From assembly GCA_020525365.1 (NCBI GenBank), contig JAIZOF010000001.1, positions 825,456 through 889,455 on the forward strand: a stretch of DNA of 64,000 nt, written 5' to 3'. The notes beneath the pieces were generated by a model. The model ran no database searches and had not been told where the DNA came from. It saw only the letters and a program-made list of their open reading frames with translations. A program made the translations under genes and the position numbers. The DNA is from Sulfurovum sp. (GTDB taxonomy: Bacteria > Campylobacterota > Campylobacteria > Campylobacterales > Sulfurovaceae). Positions 55,656 through 64,000 of the stretch are shown here, piece after piece (the stretch's first letter is position 1; every line of letters begins with the position of its first letter).

Positions 55656-56559
55656 GAGTTTGGTATTGGCACATTACCATATGGAGGAGATATCCCCTGA
55701 GGATATGGTAGATATAATGCTAACACCTCAGTTCTATACTATAAAAAAAGAGACATTACCTTTCCGTTTTACTTATCAGGCAAAAAAAGTTGCTCCATCA
55801 CTTTTTGATGGATTGCTCAAGGAGAATGGGGAGTATGACTATTTTGTCTACAAGGAAGAGGATTTATGGGTTTTTATTGCATATGATACTAAGGAGATTA
55901 TGGATTTTCTTGCCTCAAAAGGGATTACCTCAGAGAAGATTGGAAAACTTTTTTTTACTCAGCAAGCAGTAGAGTATCTCTCTTTACCAGTACCCCTTGA
56001 TGAAAAAAAAGCATTGAGTGTTATTGATCAGGTTGTTGTTGTTGTGCCACTTCAGGTTCTTTCCGAAACAAGATTTGTTACCTTTGGAGAACGTTTTAGA
56101 CCACAAAGAGGGGTTTTGATAGAGACTGGTGATGCTTCATCATTGACACATAAGCAGACGGCAGCATTAGCAACCATTTTATTTCTTTTTGGAATTATAT
56201 GGCTGATTGAAGGACAGCGTTATGGAGGAAAAGATATCCATTTACAGACAAAACTTGACACACTTCGTCGTAAATATCCAGCACTTCAGAATGCCTATGC
56301 GAGAGAAAGTATTATCACAAGATACCGTACAATTGATAAACAGGAGAGAAAAAAACGTCAGATTGTAAGTAAAGTGACTGGTCTAACCTTTAGAGGAGTT
56401 ATATTGACCCATTTTGAGATCAATAGTAAAACTTTTAAGGCAACTTTTAAGGTTAAAGATAAAAAGGTTATCAAAAAACTAGAAACACGTATTTCACGTG
56501 CTGGATTTATAAAAAGAAAAAGTACTGGTAGCAAGATTAGTATTGGGGGAAATATATAA
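55642..56559 (+). CDS. GspL-like inner-membrane protein of the type II system
   Basis: Starting at the ATG that overlaps the gspK stop, the protein is 305 residues. It has a cytoplasmic actin-like half, one membrane helix (AALATILFLFGIIWLI, about residue 175) and a periplasmic ferredoxin-like half. This is GspL architecture, but the sequence is very diverged and the cytoplasmic part is short. GspL links the ATPase to the assembly platform. Gene order supports the assignment more than sequence does. Confidence 0.6.
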   Translation: MGNNKSLVLAHYHMEEISPEDMVDIMLTPQFYTIKKETLPFRFTYQAKKVAPSLFDGLLKENGEYDYFVYKEEDLWVFIAYDTKEIMDFLASKGITSEKIGKLFFTQQAVEYLSLPVPLDEKKALSVIDQVVVVVPLQVLSETRFVTFGERFRPQRGVLIETGDASSLTHKQTAALATILFLFGIIWLIEGQRYGGKDIHLQTKLDTLRRKYPALQNAYARESIITRYRTIDKQERKKRQIVSKVTGLTFRGVILTHFEINSKTFKATFKVKDKKVIKKLETRISRAGFIKRKSTGSKISIGGNI

Positions 56560-56957
56560 TGTGGAAACGTTACCAGAATGAACTTATTGTATCTGTAGCA
56601 TTTGTTTTTGCCCTGAGTATGTTCATCTATAAACTTTCTCATCATGCAATAAAGGCAGAAGCAAGTCAAAAGGTAGCAAAAGAGTTTATATCACTTCAAG
56701 AGACAGTTAGTTTGAAGAAGATATGGGTAGATAAGCGTATTGATAATAGGCTTAAACGTATTCAAGGAATGCTACCTCGCAATAAAGTATTGTGGTCACA
56801 AAAAGGAAAGCGATTGACAGCAACCTTTAATACCCTGACTGGAAAAGAAGTTAATCGTGTGATGACAAAACTCTTAAATATTGCTGTTCAACTTGAATCA
56901 CTTAATATTACAAAGAATGGAGAATACTACAAAATGGAGATACGGTGCAAATGGTAA
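56559..56957 (+). CDS. GspM-like protein of the type II system
   Basis: This 132-residue protein has one N-terminal membrane helix (IVSVAFVFALSMFIYKL) and a small periplasmic domain with 'TGKEVNRVMTKLLNIAVQLESLNI', like the ferredoxin-like domain of GspM/PilO. It shares one base with the gspL-like stop and overlaps the next gene. The assignment rests on size, topology and order. Confidence 0.6.
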   Translation: MWKRYQNELIVSVAFVFALSMFIYKLSHHAIKAEASQKVAKEFISLQETVSLKKIWVDKRIDNRLKRIQGMLPRNKVLWSQKGKRLTATFNTLTGKEVNRVMTKLLNIAVQLESLNITKNGEYYKMEIRCKW

Positions 56958-57460
56958 AACGGTTTTTTGTAGGTCTATTATTTGTATGGGGAGTGTTGCT
57001 CCTTTTTATGCCAAAAGAGGAGATGTACTTCAGGCTTGAGCAAGAACTTGCGAAAGAGGGTATTGAGATTAATGAAGCATCCACTGAAGAGAGTATATTT
57101 CATTTTAATTTACATGATGTCTCTATATATACTAAGGGAATAAAGGTTGCGCACATTGATGAAGTAGAGTTTTTGACTCTTTTGGCATATACCCGTATAA
57201 CAGTGCATGGACTTGATGTAGATGAAGGGCTTAAATCAATGTTACCTGAACGTATTGAAAATTTATTTTTAACATACTCTATGATAGCTCCTTTAACAGT
57301 TTATATTGAATCTAAAGGTAGTTTCGGAATAGCCAAAGGAGTATTGTCACTTAAGGAAAGAGTACTTCATATGGATTTTGAGAAGACTAAACATATGGGA
57401 GCAATACAGCGTTATTTGAAGCAAGGCAAGAAAGGATGGTACTATGAAACCACTTTTTAG
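56945..57460 (+). CDS. GspN-like envelope protein
   Basis: This 171-residue protein has an N-terminal membrane helix (FVGLLFVWGVLLLFMP) followed by a beta-rich periplasmic domain ('FNLHDVSIYTKGIKVAHIDEVEFLTLLAY') resembling GspN or AsmA-like folds. It overlaps the gspM-like gene by 13 bases and the GspC-like gene by 17. The start may be at 56945 or 56951. GspN is an accessory of unknown role. Confidence 0.5.
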   Translation: MQMVKRFFVGLLFVWGVLLLFMPKEEMYFRLEQELAKEGIEINEASTEESIFHFNLHDVSIYTKGIKVAHIDEVEFLTLLAYTRITVHGLDVDEGLKSMLPERIENLFLTYSMIAPLTVYIESKGSFGIAKGVLSLKERVLHMDFEKTKHMGAIQRYLKQGKKGWYYETTF

Positions 57461-58277
57461 TTCTTTTTTGATCAAGAAACTTCTTATAATACTTTTTTCT
57501 TTGTTGCTGGCTAAATTGCTGTGGTTTGTAATAGGACTTTCTTTTTTCTCTACCCAAGGAGTAGACCATGCAGTACAGAAGCAAATAAAACCACTCTATT
57601 ATAGGGTCAGATTAACCTCTGATAGCCTTCCTAAGTTTCGACCAAAATTACCAAAAAAATCGATAGGAAGTATCCGTGATATTGTGTTACTGGGGATATA
57701 CCATGCATCTGACACAACAGTGGTAACTGTTAAATATAGAGGAAAAAGTAAGGTTTTAGGTAGAGGAGAAGCGGTGAATGGATTTGTACTTGATCGTGCA
57801 GCTAATACCTACGCCATTTTTACCAAAGGGAGCAAAGAGTACAAGGTAACCCTATTTCATGCAAAAGAATCAGTAGCCAATAGTCGTAGTATATTTGTAC
57901 ATAAGGCATACAAAAAGCAGGCAGAACCTCTTGGAGAGATTACTGATGTAAAAGATGATATGAAAATTATTGACCGTTCCTTACTAGAGCACTATACGCA
58001 GAATATGGATGATATTTTTAAGAATATTGGCATTATGGAGATAAGGAAGCATGACGGCACAATAAAGGGCTTTCGTGTTACTTTTGTTAAGAAAGGTACT
58101 CCTTTTGCAAAGTTGGGGCTTAAGCGACATGATGTGCTTAAGTCAATCAATGGTAGATCACTTGATAGCTATAAGGCGGCCTTTGATGCTTATAAAGATG
58201 CTAAAAATGCCACAGACCTGACATTAACAATACAAAGAGGAAATATAGAGATGGAGTTAGAATATGAAATTAATTAA
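57444..58277 (+). CDS. gspC: GspC-like protein with a C-terminal PDZ domain
   Basis: This 277-residue protein has one membrane helix near the N-terminus (LLIILFSLLLAKLLWFVIGLSFF). The homology region 'IVLLGIYHASDTTVVTVKYRGKSKVLGRGEAV' is typical of GspC or PulC. A C-terminal PDZ domain (about residues 205-270) has 'KGTPFAKLGLKRHDVLKSING'. It connects the inner-membrane platform with the secretin. It overlaps gspD by 14 bases. Confidence 0.82.
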   Translation: MKPLFSSFLIKKLLIILFSLLLAKLLWFVIGLSFFSTQGVDHAVQKQIKPLYYRVRLTSDSLPKFRPKLPKKSIGSIRDIVLLGIYHASDTTVVTVKYRGKSKVLGRGEAVNGFVLDRAANTYAIFTKGSKEYKVTLFHAKESVANSRSIFVHKAYKKQAEPLGEITDVKDDMKIIDRSLLEHYTQNMDDIFKNIGIMEIRKHDGTIKGFRVTFVKKGTPFAKLGLKRHDVLKSINGRSLDSYKAAFDAYKDAKNATDLTLTIQRGNIEMELEYEIN

Positions 58278-60297
58278 GAGTTTACTGGTAGTTATGCTGA
58301 TTGTGACCACAGTATGGTCATCAGAGGAAGATACAGTTGATCTCAATCTTCGAAATATGAGTGTTAGAGACTTTATCGAAATGGTTTCTAAGGTTACCCA
58401 CAAGAATATCTTGATTGATACGAAGCTTAAGGGAAAAATTAATTTTATCTCCCAAAAGCCAATCAAAAAGTCATCACTAATCCCTTTTGCAAACTCTATT
58501 CTTGGCAACATAGGGTTGACACTCATAGATCAGGGTGATTTCTATAAGGTTGTTAAGGGTTCCATAGCAGCGGGTGAAGGACTTGACGTGAGTAGTTCTA
58601 TTAAGGGGGATACTATGAAAACAGTGATATTTCCCCTAAAGAACTCCAATGCTGCTGTGATACGTGCTAAAATCAAACCATTATTGAATAGGAATGATAA
58701 AGTGATCTCTTTTAAGGAAAATAATGTACTTGCTATTACTGCTACACCACGTACACTCAAGTCGCTTTCCAAATTTATCAATGTTCTTGAGAGGCGTGGT
58801 GTAAAACATTCGAGAGTAATTCATCTTGAGCATTCTAGTGTCAAGGATCTTTTCTCAAATGCACAGAATATGGCAAAAAGACTTTTTCCTCAAACTATTG
58901 AAAGTGAAAAGGTAGATATTTTTAAGGATGCTGCAACAAATTCTATTATTCTTGTGGGAAAAGAGGAGAATATCCAGCGAATGATTGGCTATATTGATCA
59001 ACTTGATATTGAGGGAGAAGATCAGACTCAGAAGATGTATGTCATTCGTCTAGAGAATTCTAATGTTGAAGAGATGGAAAAAATACTTTCAAAGTTGATT
59101 ATGCAGATGAACAATATAAGAATTAAGCAAACCAAGAGAGGAGCCAAGATACCGAGTAAGGCAATGGTAGTCTCTGATGTGGAGCGTAATGCACTTATTG
59201 TGCTTGCAACAGGAGAGCAGATTAAAAATATTCGCGAGACAGTACGTAAGATTGATATTCCCAAGACACAAGTTTATGTGAAGGCACGTATTGTGGAGAT
59301 TGATAAAAATCTTGCTGAACAGGTAGGAGCGAAGTACAATATTAATGGGGGTTCTATTACATCAAATGGTCTCTACACATTGACAGGAAATATGGGAGCA
59401 GCTTCAGCGCTACAAATATCACCTGCACTATTGGCATTCTTAAATACAAACAGCAAATCAGCCTATACAGATTCAAACGGTAATGTCGTTGAAGAGAGTA
59501 ATCCTACTTTTAAGTTTAGTGATACCAATGAAGTTTTTGCCCTTGGTGCACAACTTGATTTTCTTCGTAAAAATGGGGCAGCACATATTTTAAGTGAACC
59601 CTCTATTCTTTGTACCAATAACAAAGAGGCTGAGATCTATGTAGGGCAGACCCGTTCCATTTTGACACAGGCACGACAATCAACACAAGGAAGTTCTCCA
59701 GTAGTTAACAGCTATAATCGAGAAGATATTGGTTTAACCCTCAAGGTTAAGCCAAGACTTTCGAGTAATGATAAGGTTACACTTGAAGTGGAGACCACTA
59801 TTGAAGATGTTCTTGATACGGAATCACCTAATACTGACCGTCCTACTACTACTAAACGTAATGTTAAGACTACTGCTATTGTTAATAATGGGGAGATGAT
59901 TATCCTTGGTGGACTTATTAAGAATACTGGAGGAAGGGGTACGGCAAGATTACCAATTCTTGGCGACATTCCTGTGCTAGGAGAAATATTTAATCATACT
60001 TCAGATGTTACCCGTGTGACTAATGTGGTAATCTATCTTACACCTTATATTGTTAGGCGAAGTGATGAGCTTAAGGAGCTTAAGCGTCATCTTGATAAAC
60101 TCGATCAAATCCAAGCAGAGTATAGTAAATTGGTAGGCAAGGCATTAGAAAAAAGAGCAGAAGAAGGATTGGCAGGTGATATAAAGATAGATGTACCTTT
60201 GCCACCATCTGCAGCAAGTCGACGTATTAGATATAAGCCACAAGCAGTATCTCATAAAAACTCTTCTACATCTAATAAAGTATTGGAGGCATTTTAG
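58264..60297 (+). CDS. gspD: Type II secretion secretin GspD
   Basis: This 677-residue protein has a signal peptide, an N0 domain ('LNLRNMSVRDFIEMVSKVTHKNILID'), repeated N-domains and a C-terminal secretin domain with 'GAQLDFLRKNGAAHILSEPSILCTNN' and 'PILGDIPVLGEIF'. Its multimer forms the outer-membrane gate. It lies between gspC and gspE with two to 14 bases of spacing or overlap. Confidence 0.95.
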   Translation: MKLIKSLLVVMLIVTTVWSSEEDTVDLNLRNMSVRDFIEMVSKVTHKNILIDTKLKGKINFISQKPIKKSSLIPFANSILGNIGLTLIDQGDFYKVVKGSIAAGEGLDVSSSIKGDTMKTVIFPLKNSNAAVIRAKIKPLLNRNDKVISFKENNVLAITATPRTLKSLSKFINVLERRGVKHSRVIHLEHSSVKDLFSNAQNMAKRLFPQTIESEKVDIFKDAATNSIILVGKEENIQRMIGYIDQLDIEGEDQTQKMYVIRLENSNVEEMEKILSKLIMQMNNIRIKQTKRGAKIPSKAMVVSDVERNALIVLATGEQIKNIRETVRKIDIPKTQVYVKARIVEIDKNLAEQVGAKYNINGGSITSNGLYTLTGNMGAASALQISPALLAFLNTNSKSAYTDSNGNVVEESNPTFKFSDTNEVFALGAQLDFLRKNGAAHILSEPSILCTNNKEAEIYVGQTRSILTQARQSTQGSSPVVNSYNREDIGLTLKVKPRLSSNDKVTLEVETTIEDVLDTESPNTDRPTTTKRNVKTTAIVNNGEMIILGGLIKNTGGRGTARLPILGDIPVLGEIFNHTSDVTRVTNVVIYLTPYIVRRSDELKELKRHLDKLDQIQAEYSKLVGKALEKRAEEGLAGDIKIDVPLPPSAASRRIRYKPQAVSHKNSSTSNKVLEAF

Positions 60298-60299
60298 CC

Positions 60300-61811
60300 A
60301 TGTTGTTTACACGACTGCAAGATGTCAACCTTGAGCCACTTTTTGAAGATGAAATTAATCACAAGGTTGCACTCAGGTATTTTTTACTTTTTTCAGAAAT
60401 AGAGGGTGAAAAGAGTGCAGTTATCAGGGAAGAAAATATAAGTGATGCACTAAATCATCTAGCAAGGCTAGAGATAGATTATCCTGTAGTTATGGTTGAC
60501 GCAGAGAGTTTTGAACGTTTAAACAATAAGTTTCTTGAGATACAGACTGGGTCAGACTTCGAAGAGATGTCTACAGCAACAGAGGAGCTTATCGAGGTTG
60601 AGACGGATCTGTTAGAGTTTATTCGAAATTCACAAGATCTTCTTTCCAATGAAGAGTCTGCTCCCATTATTAAGCTAGTGAACTCACTATTTTTTCAGGC
60701 AATTAAAAAAGGAGCGAGTGATATTCATATTGAGAGTGGGGAGTATAAGGGTGAGGTACGTCTACGTATTGACGGTGCTCTAACAAAACATCTTGATCTT
60801 GATAAAATGATTATTGGACTCGTCATCAATCGTATCAAGGTTATTTCAAACTTAGATATTTCAGAAAAGCGCATTCCGCAAGATGGACGTACACAGATCA
60901 CTATTTCAGGAAAAACACTTGATGTGAGGGTTTCTGTTCTTCCTACCTATCATGGTGAACGGGTAGTTATGCGTATTTTGGCACAAAGTGACCATATTCC
61001 TACATTAGAATCTTTAGGGTTTCATAAAGATATTACTCAAAGCCTACATCGCTTACTAGCCCACTCCCATGGAATGATATTGGTTACTGGACCTACAGGG
61101 TCTGGTAAATCGACTACACTTCATGCATGTTTGCAACATATTGCCACACCAGATAAGAATATTATTACAGTTGAAGACCCAGTAGAGTACAATGCCGAAA
61201 ATATCTCTCAAATACAAGTTAATGATAAGGCAGGACTTACGTTTTCATCTGGGTTACGTTCTATCCTTAGACAAGATCCAGATATTATTATGGTTGGGGA
61301 GATACGAGACTCAGAGACTGCTGATATTGCCTTGCGCTCAGCACTAACGGGGCACCTTCTTCTCTCTACACTACATACCAATGACTCAACTTCATCCTTG
61401 AGTCGCTTGATGGATATGGGTATTGAAAATTTTCTTATCTCTTCAACACTACTTGGTGTACTAGCACAGCGCTTGGCACGAAAACTTTGTGTAGAGTGTA
61501 AGCGAAAGACACAGTTACCAGCAGTAGTTTTAAAAGAGGTAGACCTGCCAAAGGATGCAACTTACTTTGAAGCAGTAGGTTGTAAAGTGTGTGATTTTAC
61601 TGGATATAAAGGACGCCAGGCAATTGGAGAAATTTTTATTATTGATGATGAGGTGAAGACTATGATGAAAGATGGCTTCAATGATCATCAGGTACGAGAA
61701 GAAATGAAGAAAAAAGGAATGATTACAATAGCCAACAAACTTAAGCAGATGGTACTTTTTGGTGAAACAAGTTATGAAGAGGCAATTCGTGTTGGATTAA
61801 TGGATAACTAA
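60300..61811 (+). CDS. gspE: Type II secretion ATPase GspE
   Basis: This 503-residue protein has Walker A GPTGSGKSTT, an Asp box 'ITVEDPVEY', Walker B 'DPDIIMVGEIRDSETA', the His box 'LLLSTLHTNDS' and the four-cysteine zinc motif (CVEC...CKVC) near residue 400. It is a hexameric cytoplasmic ATPase that drives pseudopilus growth. Full length and all motifs are intact. Confidence 0.96.
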   Translation: MLFTRLQDVNLEPLFEDEINHKVALRYFLLFSEIEGEKSAVIREENISDALNHLARLEIDYPVVMVDAESFERLNNKFLEIQTGSDFEEMSTATEELIEVETDLLEFIRNSQDLLSNEESAPIIKLVNSLFFQAIKKGASDIHIESGEYKGEVRLRIDGALTKHLDLDKMIIGLVINRIKVISNLDISEKRIPQDGRTQITISGKTLDVRVSVLPTYHGERVVMRILAQSDHIPTLESLGFHKDITQSLHRLLAHSHGMILVTGPTGSGKSTTLHACLQHIATPDKNIITVEDPVEYNAENISQIQVNDKAGLTFSSGLRSILRQDPDIIMVGEIRDSETADIALRSALTGHLLLSTLHTNDSTSSLSRLMDMGIENFLISSTLLGVLAQRLARKLCVECKRKTQLPAVVLKEVDLPKDATYFEAVGCKVCDFTGYKGRQAIGEIFIIDDEVKTMMKDGFNDHQVREEMKKKGMITIANKLKQMVLFGETSYEEAIRVGLMDN

Positions 61812-62392
61812 TGAACAGACGTGAAGGTTTCACACTGATAGAGGTGCTTATCTCTATTGCTCTAATGGGACTCATTCTCCCTGCACTCTATAAAACAGTC
61901 GATCTACTCCAAGACTCCAATACACAGATTTATAATTATTTAAATACAGAAAAAAAAGAGACAGTATCCATGCAAACTTTTTTTCTTGATATTGCTAGTT
62001 CAGATGGTAATTTGACTCTTGTGAATGGTGAGTACGATAGGCTCTGTATGGAAAAAACAAAGAATTCTCTCTATGGTCTTTCTGAGGTTAAAGTTTGTTG
62101 GATCGTTTTAAAGCATAAGCATACACTTGTGCGAGCAGAAGGTACAATATTTCATCTACCAATCAAAGATGATGAGCGAGTTGAAGTTGATGAAATTATG
62201 CAGTCTGTGACACTTTTTGATGTAAACTGGGCAGAAGACAAGGTACTTGTGGTTTTGCAGCAAAAAAGACAGAAGCCAATAGTATTTATGGTTCGCGGAA
62301 TAACAAAACCTAAAATACATAAAAAAAAGGCTTTAAAAAAGAAAAAAAGAGTAAAAAACCCTAGTGGTGGCTCCCGTATTCTTCCTGAATAA
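61811..62392 (+). CDS. Minor pseudopilin (GspJ-like), last gene of the type II block
   Basis: This 193-residue protein has the prepilin motif RREGFTLIEVLISIALMG (Glu +5) followed by a beta domain and a lysine-rich C-terminus (KKKALKKKKRVK). It shares one base with the gspE stop. A GspJ or GspI role is likely. The 42-bp gap to the convergent pyrE holds ACTCTTTAAAAGAGT, which may form a short terminator. Confidence 0.72.
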   Translation: MNRREGFTLIEVLISIALMGLILPALYKTVDLLQDSNTQIYNYLNTEKKETVSMQTFFLDIASSDGNLTLVNGEYDRLCMEKTKNSLYGLSEVKVCWIVLKHKHTLVRAEGTIFHLPIKDDERVEVDEIMQSVTLFDVNWAEDKVLVVLQQKRQKPIVFMVRGITKPKIHKKKALKKKKRVKNPSGGSRILPE

Positions 62393-62434
62393 TCAGTTAC
62401 TCTTTAAAAGAGTGTAGGTTATCCTAAGAAAAAT

Positions 62435-63040
62435 CTAACTACTACTTCCTGGTTTAATTGCAACACTTCCCTCTTTACACATAGGACATATTTTTGGGCT
62501 ATACATTTCAAAGGTAAAGTCTTCAAGTGAGAAAAGTGGTACATCTTTAGGAAGTTTGCATTCTGGTTTTGGCTTATTTGTTCCTCCAATGCGTCTACAA
62601 AAGCCACGATTTGCAAGAGATGCGAACGCAACCACTTTCCCCCCAAGTGCCTCAACTGTTTGTGCTGCTTTTAGAGCAGAACCACCTGTTGTAATAATAT
62701 CTTCACAAATGATAATTTTTTCGCCATGGCTTATTGTAAATCCTCTACGAAGTTCCATGTTTCCATCTCTCTTTTCAACAAAAATAGAGCGCACATCAAG
62801 GGAGCGAGCAAGCTCATAACCTGCTAATACACCACCAAGTGCCGGAGCACAGACAGTATCCACTGCCACTTTTGAATCATGGATCATTTTGGCAAGTACA
62901 TCTGTTAGTTCAGCTACTTTTTTTGGATACTCTAACACTTTAGCACTTTGTAGATAGCGTGAAGAGTGGTTACCACTTGCAAGAAGAAAATGTCCTTCTA
63001 AAAGTGCATCTGTGTCTTTGTAAATCTGTTCTATATTCAC
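62435..63040 (-). CDS. pyrE: Orotate phosphoribosyltransferase
   Basis: This 201-residue protein has the PRPP-binding motif IIICEDIITTGGSALKA (about residues 105-120) and 'GHFLLASGNHSSRYLQSAKV'. It joins orotate to PRPP in UMP synthesis. A CPMC pair near the C-terminus is an epsilonproteobacterial extension. It is one base from frr in the same orientation. Confidence 0.95.
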   Translation of the reverse strand: MNIEQIYKDTDALLEGHFLLASGNHSSRYLQSAKVLEYPKKVAELTDVLAKMIHDSKVAVDTVCAPALGGVLAGYELARSLDVRSIFVEKRDGNMELRRGFTISHGEKIIICEDIITTGGSALKAAQTVEALGGKVVAFASLANRGFCRRIGGTNKPKPECKLPKDVPLFSLEDFTFEMYSPKICPMCKEGSVAIKPGSSS

Positions 63041-63041
63041 C

Positions 63042-63599
63042 TTAAACCTTTAGAATATCTACTTCTTTTGTTTTGAATAGTTCATCAATTTTTCCAATAT
63101 ATTCATCGGTAACCTTCTGTATTTTTTCTTGTGCATTTTTGGATTCATCTTCACTAATCTCTTTCTCTTTTTCAAATTTTTTAATTTTATTGTTGGCATC
63201 TTTTCGGATATTTCTGATAGCTACTTTAGCATCTTCAGTCATTATTTTAGCTTGTTTAACAATCTCCTGTCTCTGTTCACTTGTCATCGGTGGGAAGAAA
63301 AGCTTAATAAAGTCACCATCGTTATTTGGATTGACACCAATATTTGCTTCTTGAATTGCTTTTTCAATATCGCCAAGAAGCTGTTTTTCCCACGGTGTAA
63401 TACTAATTGTTGTTGCATCCATAGCAATAACACTTCCAATCTGATTGAGCGGAGTAGGGGTGCCATAATAGTCCACTTTGATATTATCAACAATGCTAGT
63501 TGTAACCTTTCCTGTACGTAGAGATACAAAGTTTCGCTTCAATGCCTCAATACTTTTATTCATGTGTTCTGTGATGTGTTCATAAATCTCTTCTATCAT
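63042..63599 (-). CDS. frr: Ribosome recycling factor
   Basis: This 185-residue protein is full length and conserved: '[31 protein letters not shown]' at the N-terminus, the '[15 protein letters not shown]' helix and '[18 protein letters not shown]'. It splits post-termination ribosomes with EF-G. It is in an operon with secG (upstream, 134 bp away) and pyrE (downstream). Confidence 0.97.
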   Translation of the reverse strand: MIEEIYEHITEHMNKSIEALKRNFVSLRTGKVTTSIVDNIKVDYYGTPTPLNQIGSVIAMDATTISITPWEKQLLGDIEKAIQEANIGVNPNNDGDFIKLFFPPMTSEQRQEIVKQAKIMTEDAKVAIRNIRKDANNKIKKFEKEKEISEDESKNAQEKIQKVTDEYIGKIDELFKTKEVDILKV

Positions 63600-63733
63600 A
63601 AGTCCTCTCCTAGGGTGATAAGTTTGAGTGAATTTTACCCTTTTTTAGCTTTTTGTGTACTTCGAGAAACAGAAGAGAAAAGGGAGGAGGTGAAGCATAA
63701 TTATATAAAAATTTAAAAGCTTCTTTAACGGTT

Positions 63734-64000
63734 TTATTTGGTAGCTGCTGGTACAACAGGAGCAGATGGGGCGTCTGGTGCCTTAGGGGAAAGTGCAGGG
63801 GGTACAATTTGGTTGTTTTTAGGAATAATTTTATCTGCTACTGAGCTTTGACTCTCTTTGGTATAAGAGTAGCCAAGTGAAAGTGTATTAACAATGAATG
63901 CCAATGCAAGTATAAATGTTGTTTTGGCAAGAAAACCCATGGGACCCTTTGCACCAAAAACAGACTCATTGCTTCCACTGTATGCACCAAGACCAATACT
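63734..64000 (-). CDS. secG: SecG, protein-export membrane protein (5' end outside the window)
   Basis: The visible 88 codons begin SIGLGAYSGSNESVFGAKGP, the conserved loop between the two SecG helices. The second helix (FLAKTTFILALAFIVNTLSLGYSY) and a proline/alanine-rich tail ending PVVPAATK follow. The first helix and start codon lie beyond base 64000. An internal ATG at 63938-63940 is not the true start. SecG supports SecYE in protein export. The secG-frr-pyrE order is common in Campylobacterota. Confidence 0.9.
   Translation of the reverse strand, partial: SIGLGAYSGSNESVFGAKGPMGFLAKTTFILALAFIVNTLSLGYSYTKESQSSVADKIIPKNNQIVPPALSPKAPDAPSAPVVPAATK

Overview
The window is AT-rich, densely coding DNA from a free-living Campylobacterota (Epsilonproteobacteria), most like Sulfurovum or Sulfurimonas. 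The evidence is gene content: a nap operon in the epsilonproteobacterial order A-G-H-B-F-L-D without napC, a CiaB homologue, a ccoNOQP operon with the DUF4006/FixH tail, an addB/addA pair beside rplM-rpsI, and HisZ next to PurA. No tRNA, rRNA, CRISPR array or insertion sequence was seen.

Layout. 1-2.5 kb: end of a haem d1 gene (nirJ), cobA and a Crp/Fnr regulator. 2.5-7.4 kb: a TetR repressor, two operator palindromes and a three-gene envelope export operon (LolA-like protein, predicted beta-barrel, RND/MMPL pump). 7.4-11.1 kb: haem d1/sirohaem genes (a frameshifted nirDL, a precorrin-2 dehydrogenase) and a DUF2249 / haem-copper-like membrane protein / MIP18-like set. 11.3-19.6 kb: the nap operon, with a triple-haem NapB and three small unknown proteins. 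19.8-32.5 kb: metabolic and housekeeping genes (aldehyde dehydrogenase, MFS, rdgB, ciaB, aminotransferase, hisZ, purA, DUF507, carA, ddl). 32.7-38.5 kb: cbb3 oxidase operon and small c-type cytochromes. 38.6-45.8 kb: addB and addA, both broken, separated by about 2 kb holding wrecked remnants of an antitoxin/PIN toxin pair and a KAP-type P-loop NTPase; a perfect 125-bp tandem duplication closes this region. 45.9-53 kb: rplM-rpsI, a periplasmic small heat-shock protein, a YeiH-type transporter with a divergent LysR regulator, mobA, an MFS protein and an RDD protein. 51.9-62.4 kb: a type II secretion system in two divergent blocks. 62.4-64 kb: pyrE, frr and the end of secG.

How it fits together. 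The left third is a denitrification and respiration region. NapA needs bis-MGD (mobA is at 50 kb), while nirJ, cobA, the precorrin-2 dehydrogenase and NirDL feed sirohaem and haem d1 to a cytochrome cd1 nitrite reductase that should lie outside the window. Three perfect FNR-type sites (TTGAT-N4-ATCAA) at 8461, 9098 and 11211 each lie exactly 22 nt from a -10-like hexamer, and the first is placed correctly for promoters on both strands. The Crp/Fnr protein encoded at 1769 has the matching E-x-x-S-R recognition helix, so the region looks like one locally encoded anaerobic/NO regulon.

The most unusual stretch is 40.6-43.9 kb. Recognisable protein segments there are broken by indels and stops every few tens of bases, with sharp borders to clean sequence. 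This is either a decayed defence-type insertion inside addBA or a poorly corrected assembly segment; the sequence alone cannot decide.
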